In this document: piece by piece, positions 26,704 through 35,936 of the stretch
Layout of the letters: each line of letters begins with the position of its first letter
Numbering within the stretch: position 1 is the stretch's first letter
NCBI RefSeq assembly: GCF_030532195.1
Contig: NZ_JAUNLP010000001.1
Coordinates: forward strand, 62,001-126,000
Length of the DNA stretch: 64,000 nucleotides
Source of the DNA: Corynebacterium sp.
Lineage (GTDB): Bacteria; Actinomycetota; Actinomycetes; Mycobacteriales; Mycobacteriaceae
Direction of reading: 5' to 3'
Program-made: the position numbers and the translations under genes
The notes under the pieces: generated by a model
What the model was told of the DNA's origin: nothing
Database searches by the model: none
The model's input: the letters and a program-made list of their open reading frames with translations, nothing else

Positions 26704-27444
26704 TTACGCCCGGCGGATGACAGCGTTGTACGCCTCATCCACGGTGGTTGCCACAATCGCGATATCCGCGCCGGGCAGCTGTGGGCGCTGCACGATAACA
26801 ACGGGCTTTTTCAGGTCGCGAGCAGCCTCAATCTTGGCGTAGGTCGCAGCACCGCCGGAGTTCTTCGTCACCACACAGTCGACTGCGTAGTCACGCATGA
26901 GCTTGCGCTCGGCGGCAACCTCGTAGGGGCCGCGGCTGAGAATAATCGTCCGATTCTTTGGCAGCGGCGGTGCGGGCTTTTCAACGCAACGGATGAGGTA
27001 GCGGCCCTGCGAATCATCCGCAAAGGGAGCCAACTGCTGGCGCCCAATGGTGAGAAATGGGCTGTAGAAGCGATTGGCAACAACCTCGGCAGCCTCCTGC
27101 ATGGAGGACACCTCAATCCAATTGTCGCCGGGCTGCTTCTCCCACGCCGGTCGGTGCAAAGCCACTAGCGGAATGCCTGTGGCCCGGGCAGCCTCAGCGG
27201 CGGACTCGCTAATCTTTTCCGCATACGGATGCGTGGCATCAATGATGACCTCAGTGGCATCTGAAATCAGCCATCGTGTCAGACCGGCAGGGCCGCCAAA
27301 ACCGCCGATGCGGACGTGGCCAACGGGCAACTTGGGGTTAGCAACGCGGCCAGCCAGCGAGGAGGTGACAAACCAGCCTTCAGCAACCAGGCGCTTTGCC
27401 AATGCGCGGGCCTCTGCTGTCCCGCCGAGAATTAGTGCACGCAT
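26704..27444 (-). CDS. cobK: Precorrin-6A reductase
   Basis: The 246-residue protein begins with [17 protein letters not shown], the nucleotide-binding start of Cob[32 protein letters not shown] and [20 protein letters not shown] follow, all family hallmarks. It reduces precorrin-6A to precorrin-6B with NADPH. Its start lies inside the end of cobM (13-bp overlap), so the two are translationally coupled. Confidence 0.94.
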   Translation of the reverse strand: MRALILGGTAEARALAKRLVAEGWFVTSSLAGRVANPKLPVGHVRIGGFGGPAGLTRWLISDATEVIIDATHPYAEKISESAAEAARATGIPLVALHRPAWEKQPGDNWIEVSSMQEAAEVVANRFYSPFLTIGRQQLAPFADDSQGRYLIRCVEKPAPPLPKNRTIILSRGPYEVAAERKLMRDYAVDCVVTKNSGGAATYAKIEAARDLKKPVVIVQRPQLPGADIAIVATTVDEAYNAVIRRA

Positions 27445-28205
27445 GGAATAGTCCGTCCGTGTTCATCGCGCGGGCGGTCATCGCTGTAGAGGAAGCTATC
27501 CGGGAAGGCCTCCGCGGTAAGAACCTTGCCGACGATAATGACGGCCGTGCGAGTCACGCCTGCGTCCTTGACCTTTTGCGCAATATCCGACAGTGTGCCG
27601 CGGAGAATGACTTCCTCCGGCCGCGAGGCGAAAGCCACGACAGCTGCCGGGCCGTGCTCGCCATAATGTGGAGTTAGTTCTTCCACCACTCGGTCGATGT
27701 CGTGTGCCGCCAGGTGAATACACAGTGTGGCACCGGTGCGGCCGAAGTTCTCTAAAGTCTCGCCCTCCGGCATCTTGGAGGCGCGTCCAGAGATACGGGT
27801 CAGAACCACCGACTGCCCCACGGTCGGTACCGTCAGTTCGTGGCCCAAAGCCGCTGCAGCGGCGGAGAAAGCCGGCACCCCAGGGACGACCTCATAGTCA
27901 ATGCCAAGTTCGCTGAGGCGACGAACCTGCTCTGCCAGTGCGGACCACACAGACGGATCCCCCGACTGCAAACGAGCGACATCCTTGCCCTCATCGTTGG
28001 CCTTCTTGATCGTCGCAATGATGGTATCCAGCGGCATCCGCGCAGTGTTGATAATCTCCGCGCCCTCCGGGCAATTCTCCAACACCTCAGGTGGAACAAT
28101 CGATCCCGCGTAGAGACAAACAGGACACGAACGGATAAGCCGGTCCGCGCGCAGCGTCAACAAATCCGCCGCTCCCGGGCCTGCGCCAATGAAGTACACA
28201 GTCAT
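27432..28205 (-). CDS. cobM: Precorrin-4 C11-methyltransferase
   Basis: The 257-residue tetrapyrrole methylase has [17 protein letters not shown] at the N-terminus, [13 protein letters not shown], and the CobM-typical [20 protein letters not shown]. The C-terminal part has [16 protein letters not shown]. It adds the C11 methyl in the aerobic cobalamin route. It overlaps cobK by 13 bp. The gap to cobL upstream is 66 bp with no recognisable terminator, so one cobL-cobM-cobK transcript is likely. Confidence 0.94.
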   Translation of the reverse strand: MTVYFIGAGPGAADLLTLRADRLIRSCPVCLYAGSIVPPEVLENCPEGAEIINTARMPLDTIIATIKKANDEGKDVARLQSGDPSVWSALAEQVRRLSELGIDYEVVPGVPAFSAAAAALGHELTVPTVGQSVVLTRISGRASKMPEGETLENFGRTGATLCIHLAAHDIDRVVEELTPHYGEHGPAAVVAFASRPEEVILRGTLSDIAQKVKDAGVTRTAVIIVGKVLTAEAFPDSFLYSDDRPRDEHGRTIPCVH

Positions 28206-28271
28206 TGTGGGTTAGAAGTCCTCAACAGTTCAGATGAGATTGGACAGAAATTACATCCATGGTAGCGCAGG

Positions 28272-29483
28272 CTAGACAGGCTTTACCGCAACCCACTGCA
28301 CTACTGGGAGTGCCGGCCGCCAGGCAGTAAAGCTGCCGACGGCACCGGATCGCTCCACCGGCAGACGCGTAATGTCACCACCGTACCTGTGACGCGCCTG
28401 CCACAACAGCGCCTCAGACTCCAGCGTCACCGTATTGGCGACAATCTTGCCGCCGGGCGTAAGTCGCTCCCAGCAGGTCTCCAACATGCCGTCGGCGGTC
28501 AGACCACCGCCGATGAAGATGACATCCGGGCGATTGTCCGATTGCGCCAGCGACTCCGGCGCCTCACCGAGAATCACCGTCGCATTGCCCGATAGCGCCA
28601 CCACATTGGCCTCAATCCGGCGTGCACGTTCCTTGTCACGTTCAAAAATCTCCGCGACACCACCATGACGCGCCCACTCGATACCAATCGAGCCCGTGCC
28701 ACCGCCGACATCCCACAGCAAGGCACCGGGACGTGGATCCAGGGCGGTCACCGTCAACTGTCGGATCGGAGATTTTGTCAGCTGGCCATCGGTTTCAAAG
28801 TCTTCATCGCGGAGCCAGCCCCGCGCGCTTCCCGACGGTTCCACTGCCAGCACCGTCAAGTCACCAGCGGCAACCGGCGGGTTGTCCACCGTTCCCTCGA
28901 CTACTGCCTGCGGCAGCCCAGTATCAGCGGTGCCACCGAGATTGGTCAAGGCTGTGAGCTTGGTCTCCGGGCGGTTACGCAACACATAGGCCACATGAGA
29001 AACGGATTCCGCGTTGCGGCACAGCACCAAGAATGGACGCGCTTGGTCTGCCACTGGTACCACTCGCGCAGCACCCAGGACACCTGCGGCACCGGTAACC
29101 AGAGAGACCACCGGAGTGTCATGCAGCGGCCACCCCAAATAGGCGCAGGCCAACGAAGCCGACGACGGAGCCGGAATCACTTCGACTGCGCCGCGGCCAA
29201 GTTCACGAACCAGCGATACTCCAACTCCATGGAACATGGGATCACCACTGGCCAGAATGATGTCCCCTGCCGGATCAATATCGGCGAGAGTGGCCTGCCA
29301 GTCCGTCCAGAAGCCAGCTGGCCACGGTCGAAGTTCGGCGCTTAAGGGTACGTCGTAAAGCAATTCGAGTTGGCGTGGCGAGCCGATAATCCGGCGTGCG
29401 GACCGTAACGCACCGACTGCGCGGGCGCTGAGCCCGGTAAAACCGTCGCAGCCAATGCCGACGACGCGGAGTTTGGGGCTCAT
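28272..29483 (-). CDS. cobL: Precorrin-6Y C5,15-methyltransferase (decarboxylating), CobL
   Basis: The 403-residue protein fuses a CbiE-type methylase (LRVVGIGCDGFTGLSARAV at the start, ILASGDPMFHGVGVSLVREL) with a C-terminal CbiT-type Rossmann methyltransferase (LLWDVGGGTGSIGIEWAR, then PDVIFIGGGLTADGMLE). It methylates C5 and C15 and decarboxylates the C12 acetate. The ATG at 29483 overlaps the stop of the upstream SDR gene in an ATGA, which supports this start over one 24 bases earlier. The pairing with the SDR matches mycobacterial Rv2072c-Rv2073c. Confidence 0.94.
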   Translation of the reverse strand: MSPKLRVVGIGCDGFTGLSARAVGALRSARRIIGSPRQLELLYDVPLSAELRPWPAGFWTDWQATLADIDPAGDIILASGDPMFHGVGVSLVRELGRGAVEVIPAPSSASLACAYLGWPLHDTPVVSLVTGAAGVLGAARVVPVADQARPFLVLCRNAESVSHVAYVLRNRPETKLTALTNLGGTADTGLPQAVVEGTVDNPPVAAGDLTVLAVEPSGSARGWLRDEDFETDGQLTKSPIRQLTVTALDPRPGALLWDVGGGTGSIGIEWARHGGVAEIFERDKERARRIEANVVALSGNATVILGEAPESLAQSDNRPDVIFIGGGLTADGMLETCWERLTPGGKIVANTVTLESEALLWQARHRYGGDITRLPVERSGAVGSFTAWRPALPVVQWVAVKPV

Positions 29484-30244
29484 CGAGGCATCTTTCTCCA
29501 GATCCAACGAGGTGTCAGGTGCGTGGCGTGGGCGAGCAATGCGAGCCTGCCGGGCACCCAGACATGGGGTTTGCGGCCGTCAAAGGCGGTAACAGCGGCT
29601 TCGGCGACCTCAGCCGGGCGCGATGACATCGGCGCCGGTTTCATACCTTCTGTCATGCGGCCGATGACGAAGCCCGGGCGCACGATGGTCAGTTGAATCG
29701 GCGTGCGGTGCAGGCGGTCCTGCATACCCTGCAGGAAACCGTCCAGGCCTGCCTTCGCTGAGCCATAGACGTAATTCGCACGGCGCACACGGGCACCCGC
29801 GATGGAGGAAAACGCCATGATGCGACCGGCAACGCCATCGCGCACTGGCAAGGTACCGGATGCGATGTCGGACTCCATGCGCGCGACAATCTCGGTAAGA
29901 ATCGAAGCCTGTGCTGTGAAGTCCGTGTGAATGACTTTGGCGGCAGCCTCGCCGGAAGTCTCGCACTCACGCTGATTGCCCAGGATGCCGAAGGCGACAA
30001 TGACGGTATCAATGGGACCGTGCTGCCAGGCGTGCTCGACGAATTGGCGGTGTGCGGCAATGTCGTCGGCCTCGAAATAGATGCGGTGTACACCGACGGC
30101 ACCGCAATCGACCAGCCGCGCGGCTATGGTATCCAGCGCTTCAGTGCGGCGGGCCGCGAGAGTCACTGTATTGTGATTGGCCAGGCGAGCGGCGACTTCC
30201 CCACCGATTTCGCTAGTGGCACCCAGTACTAGAACGTGTCCCAT
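29480..30244 (-). CDS. Short-chain dehydrogenase, DprE2-like
   Basis: The 254-residue SDR has a GATSEIGGEVAARLA cofactor loop and a catalytic FSSIAGARVRRANYVYGSAK region with Ser, Tyr and Lys in the usual spacing. VRPGFVIGRM and the C-terminal PRWIWRKMPR follow. The features TVIVAFGILG, RVRRANYVYGSAKAGLDGF and WRKMPR closely resemble DprE2, the NADH-dependent second step of decaprenyl-phospho-arabinose formation. It may be a paralogue acting on another lipid-linked sugar. It overlaps cobL by 4 bp and follows pepQ by 8 bp. Substrate assignment is inference. Confidence 0.82.
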   Translation of the reverse strand: MGHVLVLGATSEIGGEVAARLANHNTVTLAARRTEALDTIAARLVDCGAVGVHRIYFEADDIAAHRQFVEHAWQHGPIDTVIVAFGILGNQRECETSGEAAAKVIHTDFTAQASILTEIVARMESDIASGTLPVRDGVAGRIMAFSSIAGARVRRANYVYGSAKAGLDGFLQGMQDRLHRTPIQLTIVRPGFVIGRMTEGMKPAPMSSRPAEVAEAAVTAFDGRKPHVWVPGRLALLAHATHLTPRWIWRKMPR

Positions 30245-30252
30245 GCGTCGTT

Positions 30253-31419
30253 TTAAGCCTTCCTTGAAGTGTCACCCGGAACTTCAATGAGCTCGTGCGG
30301 GCCCTTATTGACGGACTCGCCACCATTTTCGGTGACAATGACGATGTCTTCCAGTCGCATACCGAATTCGCCCGGAAGGTACACGCCCGGTTCAATGGAA
30401 AACGCCATCCCCGGCTCCAGCACTAGCTCGTTGCCGGCCATGATGAACGGTTCCTCGTGGGTGGAAAGACCAATGCCGTGGCCCGTGCGGTGAATGAAGT
30501 ACTCGCCGTAGCCGGCAGCCGTCAGGCTCTTTCGCGCAATGGCATCAATCTCGGAGGCCTTCACGCCCGGGCGAACTGCGGCAAACGCAGCCTCTTGCGC
30601 CTTGCGCAGAGCCGCCCACGCCGAAGCCTCCTTTGCGCTGGGCTTACCCACGACATAGGTGCGCGTGCAATCGGAGTGGTAGCCACGCGGCAGAGCGCCT
30701 CCGATGTCAACCACCACAACGTCACCATCTTCGATGACGCGGTCGGAGAAATCGTGGTGCGGGTTTGCACCATTTTCAGCCGAGCCGACGATGACGAAGT
30801 CCACCTCGACGTGGCCTTCTTCCAAGATGGCGGCATCGATTTCTTCAGCGACCTCACGTTCGGTGCGGCCAGCACGCAGCATGCTCGGTACGCGTGCATG
30901 TACGCGGTCGATGGCAGCGCCCGCTTCGCGCAGCTGCTCAATTTCGGCTGCGTCCTTGCGCATGAACAGTTCCTTGAGCAGATTGGCGGCCAGCACAGTC
31001 TTGGCGCCGGTAAGCTCCTGCAGCGGAATGAGGTGATCTGCAGTGATGGAGGAACCCACCGCGATGGTGTCGACCTTGCCAATCAAATCGGCCACAATCT
31101 GGTGCGGGTTTGCGCCGTCCTCCCACAGTTTGACCTCGGCATCGAGATCGCCGATGGCGCAGGCGGCCAAATCACCGCGCTCCACCGCCGGCAGCACCAG
31201 CGTGGTAGAGCCAGTGGCGGTGATGACCAGCGCGGTCAACCGTTCGTGGGAGGAAACATTGGAGCCGATGAGATACTGCAGGTCAGCGCCAGTACCGAAC
31301 ACGGCGGCACCCACACCGCGCGCAGACAGCAGCTCAACGGTGCGGGAGATGCGCTCTGCGTAGGTTGCGGACGCAAAGAGATTGTCAGCGGGGAGATTTC
31401 CAGATTGGTTCTCACTCAT
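30253..31419 (-). CDS. pepQ: Xaa-Pro dipeptidase/aminopeptidase (M24 family)
   Basis: The 388-residue protein has a creatinase-like N-domain (residues 1-165) and a pita-bread catalytic domain. The metal ligands appear in order: D in VVVDIGGALP, D in YHSDCTRTYVV, H in TGHGIGLSTHEEP, E in FSIEPGVYLPG and E in GMRLEDIV. It removes N-terminal residues before proline in the cytosol. It lies in the long leftward run between the HelY helicase (23 bp gap) and the SDR. Confidence 0.92.
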   Translation of the reverse strand: MSENQSGNLPADNLFASATYAERISRTVELLSARGVGAAVFGTGADLQYLIGSNVSSHERLTALVITATGSTTLVLPAVERGDLAACAIGDLDAEVKLWEDGANPHQIVADLIGKVDTIAVGSSITADHLIPLQELTGAKTVLAANLLKELFMRKDAAEIEQLREAGAAIDRVHARVPSMLRAGRTEREVAEEIDAAILEEGHVEVDFVIVGSAENGANPHHDFSDRVIEDGDVVVVDIGGALPRGYHSDCTRTYVVGKPSAKEASAWAALRKAQEAAFAAVRPGVKASEIDAIARKSLTAAGYGEYFIHRTGHGIGLSTHEEPFIMAGNELVLEPGMAFSIEPGVYLPGEFGMRLEDIVIVTENGGESVNKGPHELIEVPGDTSRKA

Positions 31420-31442
31420 AGTCCCCGACTCTACCCGTCAAC

Positions 31443-34220
31443 CTAGTTGTTTAGAGCGACTACTCCCCTGCGGATGGCCTGAACCGCCTCAGCTGCCTTG
31501 TCGCGGATTTCATCGGTGTAACCGGTCTTCTTAATCTGCTGCAATAAATCGATGACCTGGCGGCACCAACGAACGAAGTCGCCTGGTGTGAGTTCGGCTC
31601 CCGATTCCGCCGCGGCCTGCAGGCAGTAACCCAGCGGCGCGCCAGCGGTCCACTGATGCATGGCCGTGGCAAAAGCCATATCGGGCATCTCAGTTACCGG
31701 CAGACGCAGACGACGCTCATCAGCCGAGAGCTCCTCCCAAATGCGGTAGGTATGCCCAATGGCTGTGGCCAGCGGTTCAGTTGGTACTTCGTCGCTGCCC
31801 TGTGTTGCCTTGCGGTTTTCAAACACCAGCGTGGATACCGCGCCGGCCAGCTCTGCCGGATCTAAGTCATCCCAAATGCCGCGGCGCAGGCAGGTGGCAA
31901 CCAGCAGGTCGGAACCGTTGTGAATCTGCGCGAGCCGGAAGCCCTCCTCCGTGATGGCAGGCTCGCCATCCTCCGGCCAGTCCACATAGTCCATCTGAGT
32001 GAGCAACTGCAGCATGCGGTCAAACGTGCGCGCCAAGGTATCGGAGGCGGCGTCGACGCGCTTCTGCAATGCCGCAACCTCGGCCTCTGCCTGGCGGAGC
32101 GTGTCAGCATGTCGCGCCATGTCCTCCACCGCGGGATCGCCGTGGAGCGGATGTGTCCGCAGCTCCTGGCGCAGCTTCTTTACCGCAGGCGAGTTGCCGC
32201 CGCTGCGACGGCGCAGGCGCTTCGGAGTCTTAAATCCCTTGCGGCCAATCTCAGAGCGCACGATTCCCAGCGCGCGTCGCGGATGCCGATCCGCATCACG
32301 CGGCAGCTTAATTGAGCCCACCGGCTGTGGCGCTGCCGGGAAAACATGCGGTTCCACGCGCCCCACATAGCCACCCACACTGATGATTCCCGGGCGCGGA
32401 TTATTCTTCGAGTGATCCTCGCGGTAAACCACCGCGAGTTGCACCTTCTTGCCCTTTGGAAACGGAATCACCTCACCTCGGCGCAGCCTGCGCAGGGACG
32501 TCACCGTCTCCGTGTGGCGATCTTCAATATTGCGACGCTTGGCGTTCTTCTCCTCCTGGGACAACTTTGCGCGCAGATCTAAGTATTCGAGCATCTGGGT
32601 CAGGCGCTCGTCGTCACGCGAATCCGTGCCTTGCGACGACTCCGTCGCCGCCCCCTCTGCGTCCGCGTCGGCTCCCCTGCCGAGAATCTCCGCACGCAGA
32701 GCCGCGGCGCGTTGCTTGGCCTTGGTCAGTTCGGCGGCCACCCCGACAATGTCGCCATCGGCTTGGAACTGGGCAAACGAGCGCTCCATCACCCTCTTCG
32801 AGCCCTCGTAGCCGAGCGTCTGCAGGAGGTTGACGCTCATGTTGTAGCTCGGCGCGAAGGTGGAAATCAGCGGGTAGGTGCGGGTGGAGGCAAGGCCTGC
32901 GACGGCCTTCGGATCCATCGCCGGTGCCCACTGCACCACGGCATTGCCGACCACATCAATGCCGCGGCGGCCAGCGCGACCGGTCATCTGCGTGTACTGC
33001 CCGGCAGTGAGATCGACGTGTGCCTCGCCGTTGAACTTCACCAGCTTTTCCAGCACCACGGTGCGGGCGGGCATGTTGATGCCCAGCGCGAGCGTCTCGG
33101 TGGCGAAGACTACCTTGACCAGGCCCTCGTTGAAGAGCTCTTCAACGATGTGGCGGAATGCTGGCAGCATGCCCGCGTGGTGAGCGGCAAAACCGCGGAT
33201 GAGAATGCGGCGCCAGCGCAGGAAACCGAGGACCTGCAGGTCATCCTGTGGGATGTGGGCAACGCCGTCGTCGATGATTTTGGCGATGCGTGTCTGCTCG
33301 TCCTTATCCGTCAGCTCGATGCGTGACGCACCGACCTGTGCGAGTGCACCCTCACAGCCTGCGCGGGAGAAAATGAAGAAGATTGCCGGCAGCATGTTGA
33401 GCGAGCCGAGCATTTTAACGACGTCGGCACGCTTGGGCGGACGGAACTTGCGCTGACCCTTGTCTCCCCAGCTGTAGGAGCGACCGCCGCCCTTGTGCTT
33501 CTTGTACTGGTAGCGCTCCTTGGCTCCGGCATCCCCATAGCCGAACTCGGCACGGCGGCAGGCCTCCAGTAAATCGCGATTGACCTTGTCAGATTTCGCT
33601 TCAAATAGTGGGTACAGACGGTGGCCGACCAGCATGTGCTGGTGCAACGGAACCGGGCGTAGGTCCGTGACAATGACATCAGTGTGACCGCGCACGGTTG
33701 ACAGCCAGCGGCCGAACTCCTCGGAGTTGGACACGGTCGCTGATAGACCGATGACCGCCACTGACGGGTCGAGGTTCAAGATGACCTCTTCCCACACCGC
33801 GCCGCGCTCACGGTCGGCGAGATAGTGAATCTCATCCATCACCACGTGCGTGAGCTTCTTCAGCGTCGGCGAGCCCGCATAGATCATGTTGCGTAAGACC
33901 TCGGTGGTCATCACAACGATGTCGGCGTCGCCGTTAATAGAGGTATCACCGGTGAGTAGACCAACGCGGTCCTCGCCGTAGTCCTCGACTAAGTCGTGAT
34001 ACTTCTGGTTGCTCAGCGCCTTAATCGGTGTGGTGTAGAAACACTTACCACCGCCGTCGAGGGCTGCATAGATGGCGAATTCGCCGACGATGGTTTTGCC
34101 AGCTCCGGTGGGCGCGCAGACGACAACGCCCCGCCCTGCCTCAATGGATTGGCAGGCGCGGAGCTGAAAGTCGTCGAGATCGAAATCCTGTTGGCTAACG
34201 AATTCGCCGAGAAGAGTCAT
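31443..34220 (-). CDS. helY: Ski2/Mtr4-like DEAD-box RNA helicase HelY
   Basis: The 925-residue superfamily-2 helicase has Walker A APTGAGKT near residue 35, a DEIH box in VVMDEIHYLADRERG, SAT in IGLSATVSNSEEF, and motif VI QMTGRAGRRGID. A C-terminal DSHCT-like domain (PVTEMPDMAFATAMHQW, TPGDFVRWCRQVIDLLQQI) is shared with Ski2/Mtr4. It probably unwinds structured RNA during decay or rRNA processing. It is 24 bp downstream of tatC, an arrangement shared with mycobacteria. Confidence 0.92.
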   Translation of the reverse strand: MTLLGEFVSQQDFDLDDFQLRACQSIEAGRGVVVCAPTGAGKTIVGEFAIYAALDGGGKCFYTTPIKALSNQKYHDLVEDYGEDRVGLLTGDTSINGDADIVVMTTEVLRNMIYAGSPTLKKLTHVVMDEIHYLADRERGAVWEEVILNLDPSVAVIGLSATVSNSEEFGRWLSTVRGHTDVIVTDLRPVPLHQHMLVGHRLYPLFEAKSDKVNRDLLEACRRAEFGYGDAGAKERYQYKKHKGGGRSYSWGDKGQRKFRPPKRADVVKMLGSLNMLPAIFFIFSRAGCEGALAQVGASRIELTDKDEQTRIAKIIDDGVAHIPQDDLQVLGFLRWRRILIRGFAAHHAGMLPAFRHIVEELFNEGLVKVVFATETLALGINMPARTVVLEKLVKFNGEAHVDLTAGQYTQMTGRAGRRGIDVVGNAVVQWAPAMDPKAVAGLASTRTYPLISTFAPSYNMSVNLLQTLGYEGSKRVMERSFAQFQADGDIVGVAAELTKAKQRAAALRAEILGRGADADAEGAATESSQGTDSRDDERLTQMLEYLDLRAKLSQEEKNAKRRNIEDRHTETVTSLRRLRRGEVIPFPKGKKVQLAVVYREDHSKNNPRPGIISVGGYVGRVEPHVFPAAPQPVGSIKLPRDADRHPRRALGIVRSEIGRKGFKTPKRLRRRSGGNSPAVKKLRQELRTHPLHGDPAVEDMARHADTLRQAEAEVAALQKRVDAASDTLARTFDRMLQLLTQMDYVDWPEDGEPAITEEGFRLAQIHNGSDLLVATCLRRGIWDDLDPAELAGAVSTLVFENRKATQGSDEVPTEPLATAIGHTYRIWEELSADERRLRLPVTEMPDMAFATAMHQWTAGAPLGYCLQAAAESGAELTPGDFVRWCRQVIDLLQQIKKTGYTDEIRDKAAEAVQAIRRGVVALNN

Positions 34221-34244
34221 GCCTCTAGAGTGTCATAAACCGCG

Positions 34245-35471
34245 CTAGAGAACATCATCGAAGTCACTCGGCGGGCGATTTCGGAAGTCTGTCGGCCGTG
34301 GCGGAACCTCCGGCATCGGGCGCGGTGGGCGCGAATTGCGCGTCGGGCGAGACTGCGGCATCTGCTGCTGTGGCATCTGCGTCGGCTGGTTCACCGGAGT
34401 CGGTCCTGGAATCTGCGAGGCACTCGGAGCTGCCGATGCGTGTGGTGCACCACCCGGCTGAATCGAGGTTGGCGCTCCCACTGAAGTCGGGGCTCCGATG
34501 CCCCCGATTTCGCCAATGCCGCCGGAAGCCGCAATTGGGCCGGACGAGGCGATGGGACCCGAGCCCTGTTCATCGTCCAAGTCCAACCACTCAGGACGGC
34601 TATTTGCTTTACGACGGTCATGGATGCGACAGAACTGGATGGCGATTTCTACCAGCAGTGTCAGCGCCGTGGCCATTGCAACCATGGAGACCGGATCCTG
34701 TCCCGGTGTCATGAATGCCGCAAAGATAAACAGCGACATGATGATAATGGCGCGCTTATCCTTGACAGACTCGTAGGTAATCACGCCGGCGATATTCAGC
34801 ATGACGACAAAGAGCGGTACCTCGAAGCTGACGCCGAAGACCAAAATCAAAGCCAGCAGGAAGCCAAAGTACTTTTGACCGGTGAGTGCAGAAATCTGCG
34901 TCTCATCACCAATCTGAAGCAAGAACTCCAGACCGTAGGCGACAACGAAGTATGCCAGAACCGAACCCATGACAAACAGAAGTGCTGCGGCAGTGACCAC
35001 CATTCGCGTCATGCGGCGTTCCCTGCGAACCAGGCCTGGAGTGATGTACGCCCAAATCTGGTAGAGCCACCATGGCGATGACAGCACCAGACCGGCCAGC
35101 GCACCGACCTTCAGTCGCAGCATGAACATCTCAAATGGGCTGGTTGCCAGCAGACGACACTCGGCACCTTCGCCGCCGCCCAGACGCATCTCCGGCGGCA
35201 GCTGACAGTACGGATCCTTCAGCAGCTCACCGAGGGACTTGAAATGTAGCGGACCGAAATCGGCTGACGTAAACGGAATGCGGTACGGGCCAATTGTGAA
35301 TGCGGTCTGGTACCAGATGAAGCCCAAAATCGTGCCGACGGCAATTCCGGCGAGCGACAGAATGAGGCGATGTCGGAGCTCTTGGATGTGCTCAACAATG
35401 GTCATCACGCCCTCGGGATTGCGCTTTCGACCGCGCTTCCGAGGACGTGATGTGGTTTTAGCTGAAGTCAC
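34245..35471 (-). CDS. tatC: Sec-independent translocase TatC with long disordered C-terminal tail
   Basis: The 408-residue protein contains the six-helix TatC core in about residues 25-290: MTIVEHIQELRHRLILS, SPFEMFMLRLKVGAL, YQIWAYITPGLVRRERR, FGVSFEVPLFVVML, FMTPGQDPVSM. The signal-peptide-binding glutamates on the first cytosolic region are retained. The last ~110 residues (after EWLDLDDEQGSG) are rich in Pro, Gly, Ser and Gln and predicted disordered, which is long for TatC. A basic N-terminal extension (RPRKRGRKR) precedes the core. The start GTG 35471 lacks a strong SD. It exports folded twin-arginine proteins with TatA. Confidence 0.94.
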   Translation of the reverse strand: MTSAKTTSRPRKRGRKRNPEGVMTIVEHIQELRHRLILSLAGIAVGTILGFIWYQTAFTIGPYRIPFTSADFGPLHFKSLGELLKDPYCQLPPEMRLGGGEGAECRLLATSPFEMFMLRLKVGALAGLVLSSPWWLYQIWAYITPGLVRRERRMTRMVVTAAALLFVMGSVLAYFVVAYGLEFLLQIGDETQISALTGQKYFGFLLALILVFGVSFEVPLFVVMLNIAGVITYESVKDKRAIIIMSLFIFAAFMTPGQDPVSMVAMATALTLLVEIAIQFCRIHDRRKANSRPEWLDLDDEQGSGPIASSGPIAASGGIGEIGGIGAPTSVGAPTSIQPGGAPHASAAPSASQIPGPTPVNQPTQMPQQQMPQSRPTRNSRPPRPMPEVPPRPTDFRNRPPSDFDDVL

Positions 35472-35489
35472 GCTTCAACCGGCTTTCTA

Positions 35490-35846
35490 CTACTGCTGCG
35501 GCTGGCCGGGGTAGTTCTGGCCAGGCTGCTGCGGCTGCTGGTACTGCTGCGCCTGCGGGGACTGCGGCTGCTGCGGCGCCGGCTGCTGGTACTGAGCCTG
35601 CGGCTGCTGCGGCTGCGGCTGAGCGTACTCGGTGTACGGCTGCTGCGGCTGTGCCTGCGGAGCCTGCTGAATGGCGGCCTGCTGCTCCTGCTGGTCGTCA
35701 TCGTTGCGCATTTCCTTGACCTCAGACTTGAAAATACGCATGGAGCGGCCGAGCGAACGAGCGGCATCCGGAAGCTTCTTCGCGCCGAAGAGCAAAACAA
35801 GAACAACCAGGATAATGATGATTTCCCAGGGACCTAGGTTTGGCAT
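35490..35846 (-). CDS. tatA: Sec-independent translocase TatA with Gln/Pro-rich tail
   Basis: The 118-residue protein has the single membrane helix and amphipathic helix of Tat[21 protein letters not shown] (5-24), [20 protein letters not shown] (25-44). From about residue 50 to the end it is almost entirely Gln, Pro, Ala and Tyr, with repeats of the form QQPQ and QYQQP. That extends past the usual 60-100 residue length. AAAGG lies 12 bases before the ATG. It forms the pore-lining multimer of the Tat system. tatC starts 18 bp downstream. Confidence 0.94.
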   Translation of the reverse strand: MPNLGPWEIIIILVVLVLLFGAKKLPDAARSLGRSMRIFKSEVKEMRNDDDQQEQQAAIQQAPQAQPQQPYTEYAQPQPQQPQAQYQQPAPQQPQSPQAQQYQQPQQPGQNYPGQPQQ

Positions 35847-35936
35847 CCGCTTATTGACCTTTCAGATGAAGATGTACATGTGGCCCAACGTTAATCTGGC
35901 GTCCGTGCCACTATCCGGGAGTTTGAAGTCCCGATT

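Noticed and set aside
30457..31446. 329-residue open frame antisense to pepQ
   Set aside because: Antisense shadow of a clear M24 peptidase gene.
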